Below are positions 30,145 to 39,493 of a stretch of 64,000 bases of DNA, piece by piece (within the stretch, counting starts at the first letter, position 1; each line of letters opens with the position of its first letter). A model generated the notes under the pieces. The model was not told the DNA's origin. It searched no databases and saw only the letters and a list, made by a program, of their open reading frames with translations. The DNA lies in contig JALEJS010000014.1 of assembly GCA_022769545.1 (NCBI GenBank), positions 62,001-126,000 on the forward strand, read 5' to 3'. This stretch comes from Blautia sp. (GTDB lineage Bacteria > Bacillota > Clostridia > Lachnospirales > Lachnospiraceae). Position numbers and translations under genes: made by a program.

Positions 30145-31809
30145 CTAAAATTCGTTTACATTGATTCTGTGAGGAATCGCCTTGATCTCCTCCCAGCGTT
30201 TTCCAGTCACACGGTAACCGGTTCCCGGTCCCATATAGTCATTTGGTGTATTCACACCGGACATTACCTGGAAATTTTCATCCAGAATCGCCGCTGTGTG
30301 CATGTAGTCACCGATCACACGCTGCTTGAGCATGTTCAGAATGCTTTCTGCAAGCTCTTCGTATCCGCTTTCCGCAAGTGCCTTCACCACATCAATTCCG
30401 GTGATTCCCCGTTTCATCAGGTCATCTGCCGCCATGATATCGGATGCAGCATCACGGTTCAGCGTATCCTTGCTGCCGTGGGCATATACCACTGCCTCAA
30501 CCTGCTCATCGGTCACCTCTGTCAGCCCCAGATATTTGAATACAGACTGTACTGCCTTTGCCGCATAACGGCGAACACGGATAACCTCCTCTTCGGTAAC
30601 AGGACGAAGTCCTCCGTCCACCTGCATATCACGCTGAAGGACATTATAGTCATCAAAATCCTCCGCGTCGAAATTGGATCCCGCAAACATATTGTCATAG
30701 TTGGGTTCTGCAGCGTAACCGGAGAAGATAAAGTCTGTTCCCGGCATGAACTGAAGCATGGTTCTGGCCGTCCGGCGCATGTCGGAATTGGAAAAGCTCT
30801 GGTCATTGGAAGACGCACATTCCAGTCCCAGAAGTGCCGCCACCAGGTTTTCTCCCATCACTTCACGGATACCCGCAGGTACACCGGCAGCAACGCCGAT
30901 ACAGCTTACCGAACCGTTCTGGATACCCTGCGATCCGGCTCCTTTCGTCACATACAGACATCTGCATTCCAGATACAGCATGGATTTGCGTTCACTGCTT
31001 CCCATCAGTACCTCAGATCCGGATCCGGATGTAAATCTTACCTTCAGACCTCTGGATGCATATGCCGAATTCAGAAATGCTTTGGAATATGGCGTATCAT
31101 CCCCGTCCACAAATACTTTTTCCGTACCATATACAGAGAGCGTCTCTGCATAGGTGGTAAAGCCCCGGATTCCCAGCTCAAGCTCTGTCGCTTCCTCCGC
31201 AGAGCACTGTGTCAGTACTCCTTTTCTTCCTGCCTGAGATCCGATCAGAAGTGCGATTGAGCTGAAAGGAGCATAACGTGCCACTCCCATCGTCGTTTCC
31301 TCTTCACTGAATCCGCGAAGCGCACCTTCTGCCGCATCTGCTGCGATCTGCACCGGATCATCCTTCAGATTAGTGATATGCGCCTGATTGCCCGGAACTC
31401 TTCTGGCACGCATTTTCTGCATACCCATCATCATTTCCACAACATTCAGGTGATTGATCACCTCTGCCATCTTCGCCGGAGTAATACCGGATACAATCTC
31501 CAGAATTTCCTTGCGCGGAGTCTGAATATCAACGATTTTTCTGGCAAGCTCCAGAGAAGAAACCGCCATGGATTTTTCCGCGCGATCCACACGAATGGCA
31601 TAATCCGCTATAAACTGATCCAGAAAGTCGAAATCCGAACGTTTCTTTCCGTCCAGCTCGGTAATGACACCATTTTCCACAACCACAGACGGTTTCGGAT
31701 CATAGGGGCTTTTCATAGCGATAAATCCCATCTCCGGCCACTCATCGATGAAACCGTCCTTGTTTACCGCCCTCTGATCGAGGGTTTCTATTCTTTTTGA
31801 TCTTTTCAT
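30145..31809 (-). CDS. pduC: B12-dependent propanediol dehydratase large subunit
   Basis: MKRSKRIETLDQRAVNKDGFIDEWPEMGFIAMKSPYDPKPS...; LLGLECASSNDQSFSNSDMRRTARTMLQFMPGTDFIFSGY. Confidence 0.96.
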   Translation of the reverse strand: MKRSKRIETLDQRAVNKDGFIDEWPEMGFIAMKSPYDPKPSVVVENGVITELDGKKRSDFDFLDQFIADYAIRVDRAEKSMAVSSLELARKIVDIQTPRKEILEIVSGITPAKMAEVINHLNVVEMMMGMQKMRARRVPGNQAHITNLKDDPVQIAADAAEGALRGFSEEETTMGVARYAPFSSIALLIGSQAGRKGVLTQCSAEEATELELGIRGFTTYAETLSVYGTEKVFVDGDDTPYSKAFLNSAYASRGLKVRFTSGSGSEVLMGSSERKSMLYLECRCLYVTKGAGSQGIQNGSVSCIGVAAGVPAGIREVMGENLVAALLGLECASSNDQSFSNSDMRRTARTMLQFMPGTDFIFSGYAAEPNYDNMFAGSNFDAEDFDDYNVLQRDMQVDGGLRPVTEEEVIRVRRYAAKAVQSVFKYLGLTEVTDEQVEAVVYAHGSKDTLNRDAASDIMAADDLMKRGITGIDVVKALAESGYEELAESILNMLKQRVIGDYMHTAAILDENFQVMSGVNTPNDYMGPGTGYRVTGKRWEEIKAIPHRINVNEF

Positions 31810-31893
31810 TTTTTCTACCTGTTATATAAGCATAACGCTTATCCGCATGATCATATTTTGCAGTTAAAACTCCGCGCTTATCAACAACAAAGA

Positions 31894-33045
31894 TCAGAAT
31901 GACCAAAGTTTCGTATATATCTTTACAATGTCTTCTTTGGTTGGCACCCGGGGATTATCCGGTGTACATGCATCTGCAAGAGCCATATCTGCCATTTTAT
32001 CAATCGCCGCAAAATAGGCCTCCGGAGGAATGGTTCCGATTTCCTGAATGGTCAGCGGAATGTTCATTTCCTTCTGCATGAACTGGATCCAGTTCACCAG
32101 AGAGCGGACGCTCATAACCTTGTTGTAGCTAGACAGTCCCAGCAGCTGCGCGATATTTGTATACCGCTTTACTGCCGGCGGATAAACCTTCTGACTTCTG
32201 CTGTGCTTATTGATATTTGAATTAAATTCAATAATGTGCGGCAAAAGCATGGCGTTTGCACGTCCATGCGGTATATGGAACATGGCACCCAGCTGATGCG
32301 CCATACTGTGCGTGATACCCAATCCTGCCGTGTTAAAGGAAAGTCCGGCAAGACAGGAGGCAACATGCATTTTCTTGCGGGCATGCATGTCATTTCCGTC
32401 CAGGTACGCACGAAGCAGGAACACGCCGCAGATTTCAATGGCTTTTTCCGCAAGCGCAGAAGAAAACTCATTGTGACGGTCACTCACATAGGACTCTATC
32501 GCATGTGTCAGAACATCCATACCGGTATCTGCCGTGATGGCAGGCGGTACGCTTTTCACAAGCTCGGCGTCAAGGATCGCTTCATCCGCAGTAAGCGAAT
32601 CTGATACCAGAGGATATTTCACCTTTGCATCGGTATCATTTACCACTGCAAAGGAGGTCACCTCCGATCCGGTTCCGCTGGTTGTGGGAATCGCGATCAG
32701 TCCAACCTTTCCGTAATTATTGATTTTTAATGCAAATTCACGAATGGCCTTAGAGGAATCGATGGCAGAGCCGCCGCCCACTGCGACGATGGCTTCCGGC
32801 TGATAAGCAAGAAACTTCTTAACGCCCTCTGCGATTTTTCCTACCGGGGCATCCGGCACAACATCACAGAAAATATCGAATTCCTTTCCGGCACTTTCAA
32901 GAGGTGCCGTGACGAGGTCAATCATGTTACTCTGTACCACAAAGGGATCTGTAATAATCAAAACCCTTTTATAAGGGATTTCTTTTAATCGGTCCAGCGC
33001 ATTGTCTCCGAAATGAATGGCTGTCCTCATCTCAAATGTGTTCAT
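31894..33045 (-). CDS. pduQ: Iron-containing alcohol dehydrogenase (1-propanol dehydrogenase-like)
   Basis: VAVGGGSAIDSSKAI; IPTTSGTGSEVTSFAVV; HSMAHQLGAMFHIPHGRANAMLLPHII. Confidence 0.88.
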   Translation of the reverse strand: MNTFEMRTAIHFGDNALDRLKEIPYKRVLIITDPFVVQSNMIDLVTAPLESAGKEFDIFCDVVPDAPVGKIAEGVKKFLAYQPEAIVAVGGGSAIDSSKAIREFALKINNYGKVGLIAIPTTSGTGSEVTSFAVVNDTDAKVKYPLVSDSLTADEAILDAELVKSVPPAITADTGMDVLTHAIESYVSDRHNEFSSALAEKAIEICGVFLLRAYLDGNDMHARKKMHVASCLAGLSFNTAGLGITHSMAHQLGAMFHIPHGRANAMLLPHIIEFNSNINKHSRSQKVYPPAVKRYTNIAQLLGLSSYNKVMSVRSLVNWIQFMQKEMNIPLTIQEIGTIPPEAYFAAIDKMADMALADACTPDNPRVPTKEDIVKIYTKLWSF

Positions 33046-33073
33046 CTAAAATGCTCCTTCTGTGCAGCCGCAA

Positions 33074-33832
33074 TTAATATTTACACAGAATACCAAGATC
33101 CTCAAAATGGCTCAGCCATTTATCGGAAGGCTTCCTGTCTGTGACGACCACATCCACATCCCGCAGTTTTCCGGCAACCGAATATGCGGTCTGATCAAAT
33201 TTTGTACTGTCAATCACCAGTATTTTTTCTCTGCTGGATTCGATCATACATTTTTTGGAGGATGCAAACGCATCCTTGGACTCCATCAGTCCCCATTCAT
33301 GATCCAGTGCCTTACAGGAAAAAATTGCTTTATCCGCATAATAGGACCGGATTGCCTCCTCGCTTCTGGAACCCAGAAAAGCCAGATAGCCTTCCTTCAT
33401 CGCGCCGCCGGTGGAAATGATATTCCATCCTGATACATCTGACAGCTCCAGAAGAATTTCCACGGAATTTGTGATAACAGTCAAACGTTCTTTTTCTTTC
33501 AGAGCTTTCGCCACGAAAACAGCAGTGGTACTTGCGTCCAGGAAGATATGGTCACCTTCCTCCACCATGGAAGCAGTGATTTCCGCCATCCTCTGTTTTC
33601 CCACGACATTCTGATTTTTACGAACATTAAAGGGGAGATCGATACTGTAATCCTCATTTATTACCGCTCCGCCATAACTTTTTGTAGCAAGTCCTTCTTT
33701 TTCCAATTTGTCAAGATCACGGCGTATGGTCTCTTCAGAGACATCGTAAAGAGCGCTCAGTTCACTGACCACAACTCTTTTTTCTGCCTGTAGTTTTTCG
33801 AGAATCAGATTTCTTCTCTCTAGTGCAAGCAT
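33074..33832 (-). CDS. DeoR-family transcriptional regulator
   Basis: LALERRNLILEKLQAEKRVVVSELSALYDVSEETIRRDLDKLEKEGL. Confidence 0.92.
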   Translation of the reverse strand: MLALERRNLILEKLQAEKRVVVSELSALYDVSEETIRRDLDKLEKEGLATKSYGGAVINEDYSIDLPFNVRKNQNVVGKQRMAEITASMVEEGDHIFLDASTTAVFVAKALKEKERLTVITNSVEILLELSDVSGWNIISTGGAMKEGYLAFLGSRSEEAIRSYYADKAIFSCKALDHEWGLMESKDAFASSKKCMIESSREKILVIDSTKFDQTAYSVAGKLRDVDVVVTDRKPSDKWLSHFEDLGILCKY

Positions 33833-33889
33833 CTGTCTGCCTCCTTTTCCCGAGGATATCTGCAGTCAGAACGGCTGCAGTTCCATATG

Positions 33890-34438
33890 TTAAAGAATGG
33901 TATCGATCATACGGCTGTCCGGATGAGCAATGACGGAAGAATCCAGATACATTCCTTTTTCTGCCACCAGTTCTTTTGCCCTCTGGATCGAAGCCTCCAC
34001 GGCAGATACCTCACCGGTAATGAGCATGTAGGATTTTCCGCACATACCCTTCGCAATACGAAGCTCGATCAGATCCACGATCGCCGTTTTTGCTGCCTGG
34101 TCTGCCGCTTCAATGATCGAAGCCGCATCGTAAGTCTCCAAAATGCCAAGTGCACCGATGCTCTCCACATTTGTTGCCCCGTAAATAGCTGGGAAAATGG
34201 ATTCATGAGGATTGCCCAGCACAAAGCTGTCGATACAGTTGTCCTCATATGTTGTAACTGCCGTTTCTACCGCAGCCTTCACCGCACTTAAATCTCCGGA
34301 AATAATTGCAATATATTTTCCCGGACATACGGTCTGCGCCTCGACGATCTCTACTTCAGATGTCTTAACCATCGCATCTGCTGCAGTGATGCCGGTCGCT
34401 GTTGTTTTAAATTCAATCATACCGATTGCTTTACTCAT
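33890..34438 (-). CDS. pduT: PduT-like tandem BMC-domain (BMC-T) shell protein
   Basis: Two BMC domains; AQTVCPGKYIAIISGDLSAVKAAVE places a Cys near the pore as in PduT. Confidence 0.88.
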   Translation of the reverse strand: MSKAIGMIEFKTTATGITAADAMVKTSEVEIVEAQTVCPGKYIAIISGDLSAVKAAVETAVTTYEDNCIDSFVLGNPHESIFPAIYGATNVESIGALGILETYDAASIIEAADQAAKTAIVDLIELRIAKGMCGKSYMLITGEVSAVEASIQRAKELVAEKGMYLDSSVIAHPDSRMIDTIL

Positions 34439-34454
34439 TTTCTGCACGTCCTTT

Positions 34455-35783
34455 CTAATTCTTTGCAATTACAATATGGCGATCTGTCACCTCGGTAACT
34501 TTACCGCAGATAGTTGCGTGAATCGCCACACTCAGACCGTTTGCCGGCTGTGCGATCATCTGACCTCTTGTCACCTGATCACCAACCTTGACAATTGCCT
34601 GTGCCGGAGCACCGATGTGCTGACTCAGATTAATCGTTACCTTCGGAACTGCAACAAGTGTTTCGTCCATTGGAGCATCTTTGTCATATTTTGTCAATGA
34701 CAGGCGGGCCATCAGCCTTTCCTCCGGAACCTTCCGGTATTCCCGGGATTCCTGCACCGGTTTCGGCTGTACCCCCTGCGGCGGACGAACACCGGCCTTT
34801 CTCAGACCGCCCTTCATATCAGCCAAAAGGCTTCTTGGTGCAAGGCTCTGCGGACAGGAATACATTTCACAGACACCGCAGGAACTGCAGAAGGCTGCAT
34901 CCAGATACGGATTCAGATCTCTGAAATCCTGGTTGGATGCCGCGCGCATAAATAATGCCGGGTTGATCGGATGTCCGAGATTATTTCTCGGGCAAAGATC
35001 TGTACATGTATAACACTGGCAGCAAATCGATGCTGCACGTTTTAAATCAATGGAAGAAGTACGCTGCTTCTTCGTCACGATGGTATGGTCTTTCGGAAGA
35101 ACCAGTATCGCATTTGTAGTTTTGGTCACCGGCTCCGAACCGCTTCCGATACGTCCCATCATAGGTCCGCCTACAAAGTATACCGGATCCTTAACCGTTA
35201 CATTTCCTGCCTGAGCTACCACTTCATCCAGGGTACATCCCAACGGAACACGCACTGTCACTGGTTTGGAAACCTCTGCAACGACAGATACATATTTGTC
35301 TGTAACCGGCTTCTGTTTTTCAATCGCGCGGTATGCATTGTAGATGGTCTCTACGTTAAAGACAGCCACTCCCTGCTCGATGGGAAGTCCGCCCGGTCTT
35401 ACCACACGTCCGGTTGCCTCATAGATCAGGACAACCTCATCTCCCATCGGATACACTTCTTCCAGAAGATGAATCCGCATATGGGGAAACTCCTCAATAT
35501 GCTGTTTTAAAGCATTTACAGTCTGCACATAAGATTTTTTGATTCCGATAATGGCTTCGCCGGCGTCTACCGTCTGTCTTACCAGCTCGAATGTCTTCAT
35601 AATCTCATAAGCATGTTTTTCCAATAACTGTCTGTGTAACTTCAGTAATGGCTCACACTCTGCACAGTTCATAAGAATAGTGTCTGCTTTGTCTGTCAGC
35701 TTTGCATAGGTAGGGAATCCGGCTCCGCCGGCACCTACAACACCATTCTCCTGTAAGATTTTCTGTAATTCTTTTATCTCCAT
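34455..35783 (-). CDS. pduS: PduS-like RnfC-family flavin/Fe-S oxidoreductase
   Basis: GVVGAGGAGFPTYAKL; ICCQCYTCTDLCPRNNLGH; FCSSCGVCEMYSCPQSLAPR. Confidence 0.92.
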   Translation of the reverse strand: MEIKELQKILQENGVVGAGGAGFPTYAKLTDKADTILMNCAECEPLLKLHRQLLEKHAYEIMKTFELVRQTVDAGEAIIGIKKSYVQTVNALKQHIEEFPHMRIHLLEEVYPMGDEVVLIYEATGRVVRPGGLPIEQGVAVFNVETIYNAYRAIEKQKPVTDKYVSVVAEVSKPVTVRVPLGCTLDEVVAQAGNVTVKDPVYFVGGPMMGRIGSGSEPVTKTTNAILVLPKDHTIVTKKQRTSSIDLKRAASICCQCYTCTDLCPRNNLGHPINPALFMRAASNQDFRDLNPYLDAAFCSSCGVCEMYSCPQSLAPRSLLADMKGGLRKAGVRPPQGVQPKPVQESREYRKVPEERLMARLSLTKYDKDAPMDETLVAVPKVTINLSQHIGAPAQAIVKVGDQVTRGQMIAQPANGLSVAIHATICGKVTEVTDRHIVIAKN

Positions 35784-35788
35784 GGCGT

Positions 35789-36055
35789 TTACTCCAATCC
35801 TGCGCCGTCATCAATGATACCGACAATTGCCGCATCAACAGGCGCGTCTTCTACGCCGCAGCCAATTCTTGCTGCGCTTCCCTGTGCCACCAATACAAAT
35901 TCACCGATTCCTGCACCGATCATATCGATTGCAACAACCTGATTCAGGTCAGACTTCATATGATGTACTGGCTCCACAATCATAAATTTGCTTCCGATTA
36001 ATTTTTCACATTTTCGTGTAGAAACAACGCTTCCTACCACCTTGCCTACAATCAT
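35789..36055 (-). CDS. pduN: EutN/CcmL/PduN pentameric vertex protein (BMC-P)
   Basis: MIVGKVVGSVVSTRKCEKLIGSKFMIVEPV...VAIDMIGAGIGEFVLVAQGSAAR. Confidence 0.92.
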   Translation of the reverse strand: MIVGKVVGSVVSTRKCEKLIGSKFMIVEPVHHMKSDLNQVVAIDMIGAGIGEFVLVAQGSAARIGCGVEDAPVDAAIVGIIDDGAGLE

Positions 36056-36135
36056 ATGAACCTCCGCGTTTCTTTATCCTCGTATGCCGGCAGACCAAAA
36101 ATGACCTGCCGGCTATTCATTAGAGGAATAAGCAC

Positions 36136-36780
36136 TTATTTAATAATTGTTACTGTATTGCCTGTGGCAATCTGTGCTGCATTTGCTTCGTCTGTGTCAA
36201 TATGCATCTCCAGAGTAAAGCTGTCATGCACACGAATTTTCACATGGTTGAAGATGGTTCCACGTTCGTTATCCGCTTTTACAGAAACAATATCTCCATC
36301 TTTCACACCGGCTGCCTGAGCATCCTTCGGAGACATATGTATGTGACGCATTGCCACAATACATCCTTCCTGAAGATAAACAGCGCCTTTTGGTCCCACG
36401 ATTGCAATTGGAGCGCTGCCCTTTACATCTCCAGACTCACGAACCGGCACTTTCATGCCAAGCTTAATCGCATCTGTAGCAGAAACCTCTACCTGAGAAG
36501 CCTTACGAACCGGTCCAAGAATACGAACATTCTCGATTGCACGAAGTTTCAATCCCACGATGGTTACTGTCTCGTTCGATGCAAACTGTCCGCCCATCAG
36601 CTCTTTTTTCTTTGTCAGCTGATATCCCGGTCCGAACAATGCTTCTACATGTTCCTGTGTCAGGTGGATATGTCTTGCGGAAACACCGATCGGTACGACA
36701 TAACCGTCGTCCTTTTTCTCACTCTGATTGATTGCCTCAATCACCATTCTGGTAATCAGTTCAATGTTATTTGTTTCCAA
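36136..36780 (-). CDS. pduL: Phosphate propanoyltransferase PduL, N-terminal encapsulation-type helix
   Basis: IPIGVSARHIHLTQEHVEALFGPGYQLTKKKEL; VAMRHIHMSPKDAQ; N-term NIELITRMVIEAINQSE. Confidence 0.95.
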   Translation of the reverse strand: METNNIELITRMVIEAINQSEKKDDGYVVPIGVSARHIHLTQEHVEALFGPGYQLTKKKELMGGQFASNETVTIVGLKLRAIENVRILGPVRKASQVEVSATDAIKLGMKVPVRESGDVKGSAPIAIVGPKGAVYLQEGCIVAMRHIHMSPKDAQAAGVKDGDIVSVKADNERGTIFNHVKIRVHDSFTLEMHIDTDEANAAQIATGNTVTIIK

Positions 36781-36806
36781 GATTGCACCTGCTTTCTGGT
36801 TGTATC

Positions 36807-37217
36807 TTATTTAATAACCGGAAGGATTTTCTCAACGTCTGTATGAGGTCTCGGAATTACATGAGTTGCTACCAGCTCACCAAGTCTGGATGCTGCTGCA
36901 CTTCCGCTTTCTACTGCAGATTTCACAGCTCCAACGTCTCCGCGAACCATAACTGTTACAAGACCGGAACCGATCTTTTCTGTTCCAACTAATGCAACAT
37001 TTGCAGCTTTGCACATCTGGTCAGCTGCTTCAATTGCTGCTGTAAGTCCTCTTGTTTCAACCATTCCTAATGCTTCCTGTGTCATGATTTTTTCCTCCTT
37101 AATCACGGCCGTCTTTGCGGCCTCCTCTTTTTTCACTGCTGCTTTTGCCGTACGCTTCGGTGCGGCTGCCTTCTTCGGGGCTGTGCTTTTTGCTGTTGTA
37201 TCTTTTTCTTCAGCCAT
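36807..37217 (-). CDS. BMC-H shell protein with basic Lys/Ala/Pro-rich N-terminal extension; internal in-frame start at 37085
   Basis: [58 protein letters not shown]...; AAGGAGG 8 nt before internal ATG. Confidence 0.9.
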   Translation of the reverse strand: MAEEKDTTAKSTAPKKAAAPKRTAKAAVKKEEAAKTAVIKEEKIMTQEALGMVETRGLTAAIEAADQMCKAANVALVGTEKIGSGLVTVMVRGDVGAVKSAVESGSAAASRLGELVATHVIPRPHTDVEKILPVIK

Positions 37218-37236
37218 CGTTCATCCCCCTGTTATG

Positions 37237-37527
37237 TTATTGATTTTTCCATCTGCTTGCGCTCAATTCCACAATCCGGACGATTTCCTCATGCGGACGT
37301 GCAATGACTGCACTGCTCACAGGTTTCTTGATTGCGTTTGCATTTGCTGCTTCCACAGCTTCGGTGACAGCTGCCACATCGCCTTCTACAATAATGGTCA
37401 CCAGTCGTCCGCCCAGCTTACGCTCCCATGAAGCCAGCTCCACATCTGCCGTTTTGCACATAATATCCAGGGCATCAATTGCCGCTACAACACCGGTAAT
37501 CTCAATAAAGCCGTATGATTTACTCAC
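37237..37527 (-). CDS. BMC-H shell protein
   Basis: MSKSYGFIEITGVVAAIDALDIMCKTADVELASWERKLGGRLVTIIVEGDVAAVTEAVEA. Confidence 0.9.
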   Translation of the reverse strand: MSKSYGFIEITGVVAAIDALDIMCKTADVELASWERKLGGRLVTIIVEGDVAAVTEAVEAANANAIKKPVSSAVIARPHEEIVRIVELSASRWKNQ

Positions 37528-37552
37528 GAGCGAACTCCTTTACTATATCAGA

Positions 37553-37828
37553 TCAGATTGTAGGCAGGATTTTTTCAACATCGCCATGCGGTCTCGGAAT
37601 TACGTGAGTTGCTACCAGCTCGCCAAGTCTGGATGCTGCTGCGCTTCCGCTTTCCACTGCAGCTTTCACAGCGCCAACGTCTCCGCGTACCATAACGGTT
37701 ACAAGACCGGAACCGATTTTTTCTGTTCCTACTAATGTAACTTCTGCTGCTTTTGTCATTGCATCTGCTGCTTCGATTGCAGCGGTAAGTCCTCTTGTTT
37801 CAACCATTCCTAATGCTTCCTGTGCCAT
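37553..37828 (-). CDS. PduA/PduJ-like BMC-H shell protein
   Basis: [61 protein letters not shown]. Confidence 0.95.
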   Translation of the reverse strand: MAQEALGMVETRGLTAAIEAADAMTKAAEVTLVGTEKIGSGLVTVMVRGDVGAVKAAVESGSAAASRLGELVATHVIPRPHGDVEKILPTI

Positions 37829-37908
37829 GGTATATATCCTCCTGAATAATGTTAGTTTATTATAATATCATGTTTGCTGCTGTTCTTCTCCGGAACATGG
37901 ATTCCGTT

Positions 37909-38223
37909 CTAGTTCTTGTCCAATGCGCTGATCTTCAGCATCTTTTCCGTTCCCTCATCGGGATTTGGGATAATATAATGCTGCACCACGCCTGTCATGC
38001 TCTCTGCAGTCCGGATACCGGCTTCCATAGCCGCTTCTACAGCTGCTACGCTTCCGCGGAACTTGATGCAGACCAGAAGCGGAACCGGCAGGCTGTCTGC
38101 ATTGGCCGGCTTATTCTTATCAAACACTTCCAGATGAACATCTGCCGCCTTACATCCGGCATCACCTGCAACGAACGCGGTTGTCAGGCCAAATACCTCT
38201 AAGATTCCTACAGCTTCTGCCAT
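37909..38223 (-). CDS. BMC-H shell protein with insertion
   Basis: MAEAVGILEVFGLTTAFVAGDAGCKAADVHLEVFDKNKPANADSLPVPLLVCIKFRGSVAAVEAAMEAG. Confidence 0.88.
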   Translation of the reverse strand: MAEAVGILEVFGLTTAFVAGDAGCKAADVHLEVFDKNKPANADSLPVPLLVCIKFRGSVAAVEAAMEAGIRTAESMTGVVQHYIIPNPDEGTEKMLKISALDKN

Positions 38224-38246
38224 TTCGTTTCTCCTTTAAACCAGGA

Positions 38247-39473
38247 TTATTTGTTGATGACCGCAATCTTCAGACCTGTCATCGCCAGATTTGTCTCCAG
38301 CGCTTCATTAATCTGCTCCAGCGGGAATCTGTGTGTGATCAGATCAGACATCGGAAGGCCGATACCTTTTGCTCTCTTCAGGAAATCAAAGGTTGTTGCA
38401 TAATCTCTCAGAGTGTATACCCAGGAGCCAACCAGATTGATTTCTTTGGAACAGAGATCAAAGTGCGGATTGATGGTTGCATCTCCGCCGTTGATGAAGA
38501 AACCAAGCTCGCAGAGACCGCCGCCGTTGCGGATAAATTTATAAATATTTGCATGTGCTTTCGGATTTCCGGTACACTGGAATGCAAAATCTGCAAGGTG
38601 TCCGCCGAATGCATCTTTTACGCCGCCTGCCAGAGCTTCGATACCCTGGAAATCAGCAAAGTTTACAGTTACGCTTGCGCCCATTTTCTTGGCAAAGTTC
38701 AGACGGTTTTCATTTCCGTCCACTGCACAGATATTTTCCACACCCATGGTGCGAAGAATTGCAATACAGATCAGACCAATCGGTCCGCAGCCCTGTACGA
38801 CAACTCTGCTGTTGAATTTCAGGATTCCTGTTGTTTTTGCTCTTTCAACAGCATGAATCAGAACTGCACATGGCTCGATGAGAATACGGGAATCCAGGTC
38901 CAGATCACTTACGTTGAAGAATGTGGAGCCAAAGTTTCCGCCTCTTACCAGAATATAATCTGCAAACCATCCGTTGAATTTCACATCGTCATCCGGAAGA
39001 AGTCCGTATACGTCTGCGCCGCCTACGTTTTTCTTATTCAGGTCAAACATTGTGATTTCCGGATCATCTTTGAAGATCATGCAGGTAACGATCTTATCGC
39101 CAACCTGAACCGGTTTGCCTGCAGTATCCACTTTCACATTTTTACCCATAGCAACGATCTCACCGGTTCCTTCATGACCAAGTACAACCGGGATCAGGCC
39201 AAACGGATCGTTTTTGTATTCATGTGCATCTGTTCCGCACACACCGCAGCCTTCCACTTTTACCAGGATATCGTCATCTCCCAGCGGAGGAATCGGATAT
39301 TCCTGAAGCTCAAAGTGTTTCTTTTCTGTCATCATTGCTACTCTTGCTGTTTTCGGAATCTGACCTGCCGGTGCTGCAGCCGGTGCTGCCGCTGCCGGGG
39401 CAGCTCCCTTTCCTGTCATGTTGGAGAGAACCTGTTTTACGATCTCTTCAATATTTACGTTATTCATATCCAT
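38247..39473 (-). CDS. Zinc-dependent (MDR) alcohol dehydrogenase with N-terminal encapsulation-type helix and Ala/Pro linker
   Basis: MDMNNVNIEEIVKQVLSNMTGKGAAPAAAAPAAAPAGQ then GCGVCGTDAHEYKNDPFGLIPVVLGHEGTG. Confidence 0.88.
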   Translation of the reverse strand: MDMNNVNIEEIVKQVLSNMTGKGAAPAAAAPAAAPAGQIPKTARVAMMTEKKHFELQEYPIPPLGDDDILVKVEGCGVCGTDAHEYKNDPFGLIPVVLGHEGTGEIVAMGKNVKVDTAGKPVQVGDKIVTCMIFKDDPEITMFDLNKKNVGGADVYGLLPDDDVKFNGWFADYILVRGGNFGSTFFNVSDLDLDSRILIEPCAVLIHAVERAKTTGILKFNSRVVVQGCGPIGLICIAILRTMGVENICAVDGNENRLNFAKKMGASVTVNFADFQGIEALAGGVKDAFGGHLADFAFQCTGNPKAHANIYKFIRNGGGLCELGFFINGGDATINPHFDLCSKEINLVGSWVYTLRDYATTFDFLKRAKGIGLPMSDLITHRFPLEQINEALETNLAMTGLKIAVINK

Positions 39474-39493
39474 GTCTTTTTCTCTCCTTTTAC

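Noticed and set aside
31810-31893. Possible cobalamin riboswitch before pduC
   Set aside because: Only a short ATAAGC-GTTAT-GCTTAT hairpin is present; no B12 box or conserved core, and the gap is too short.
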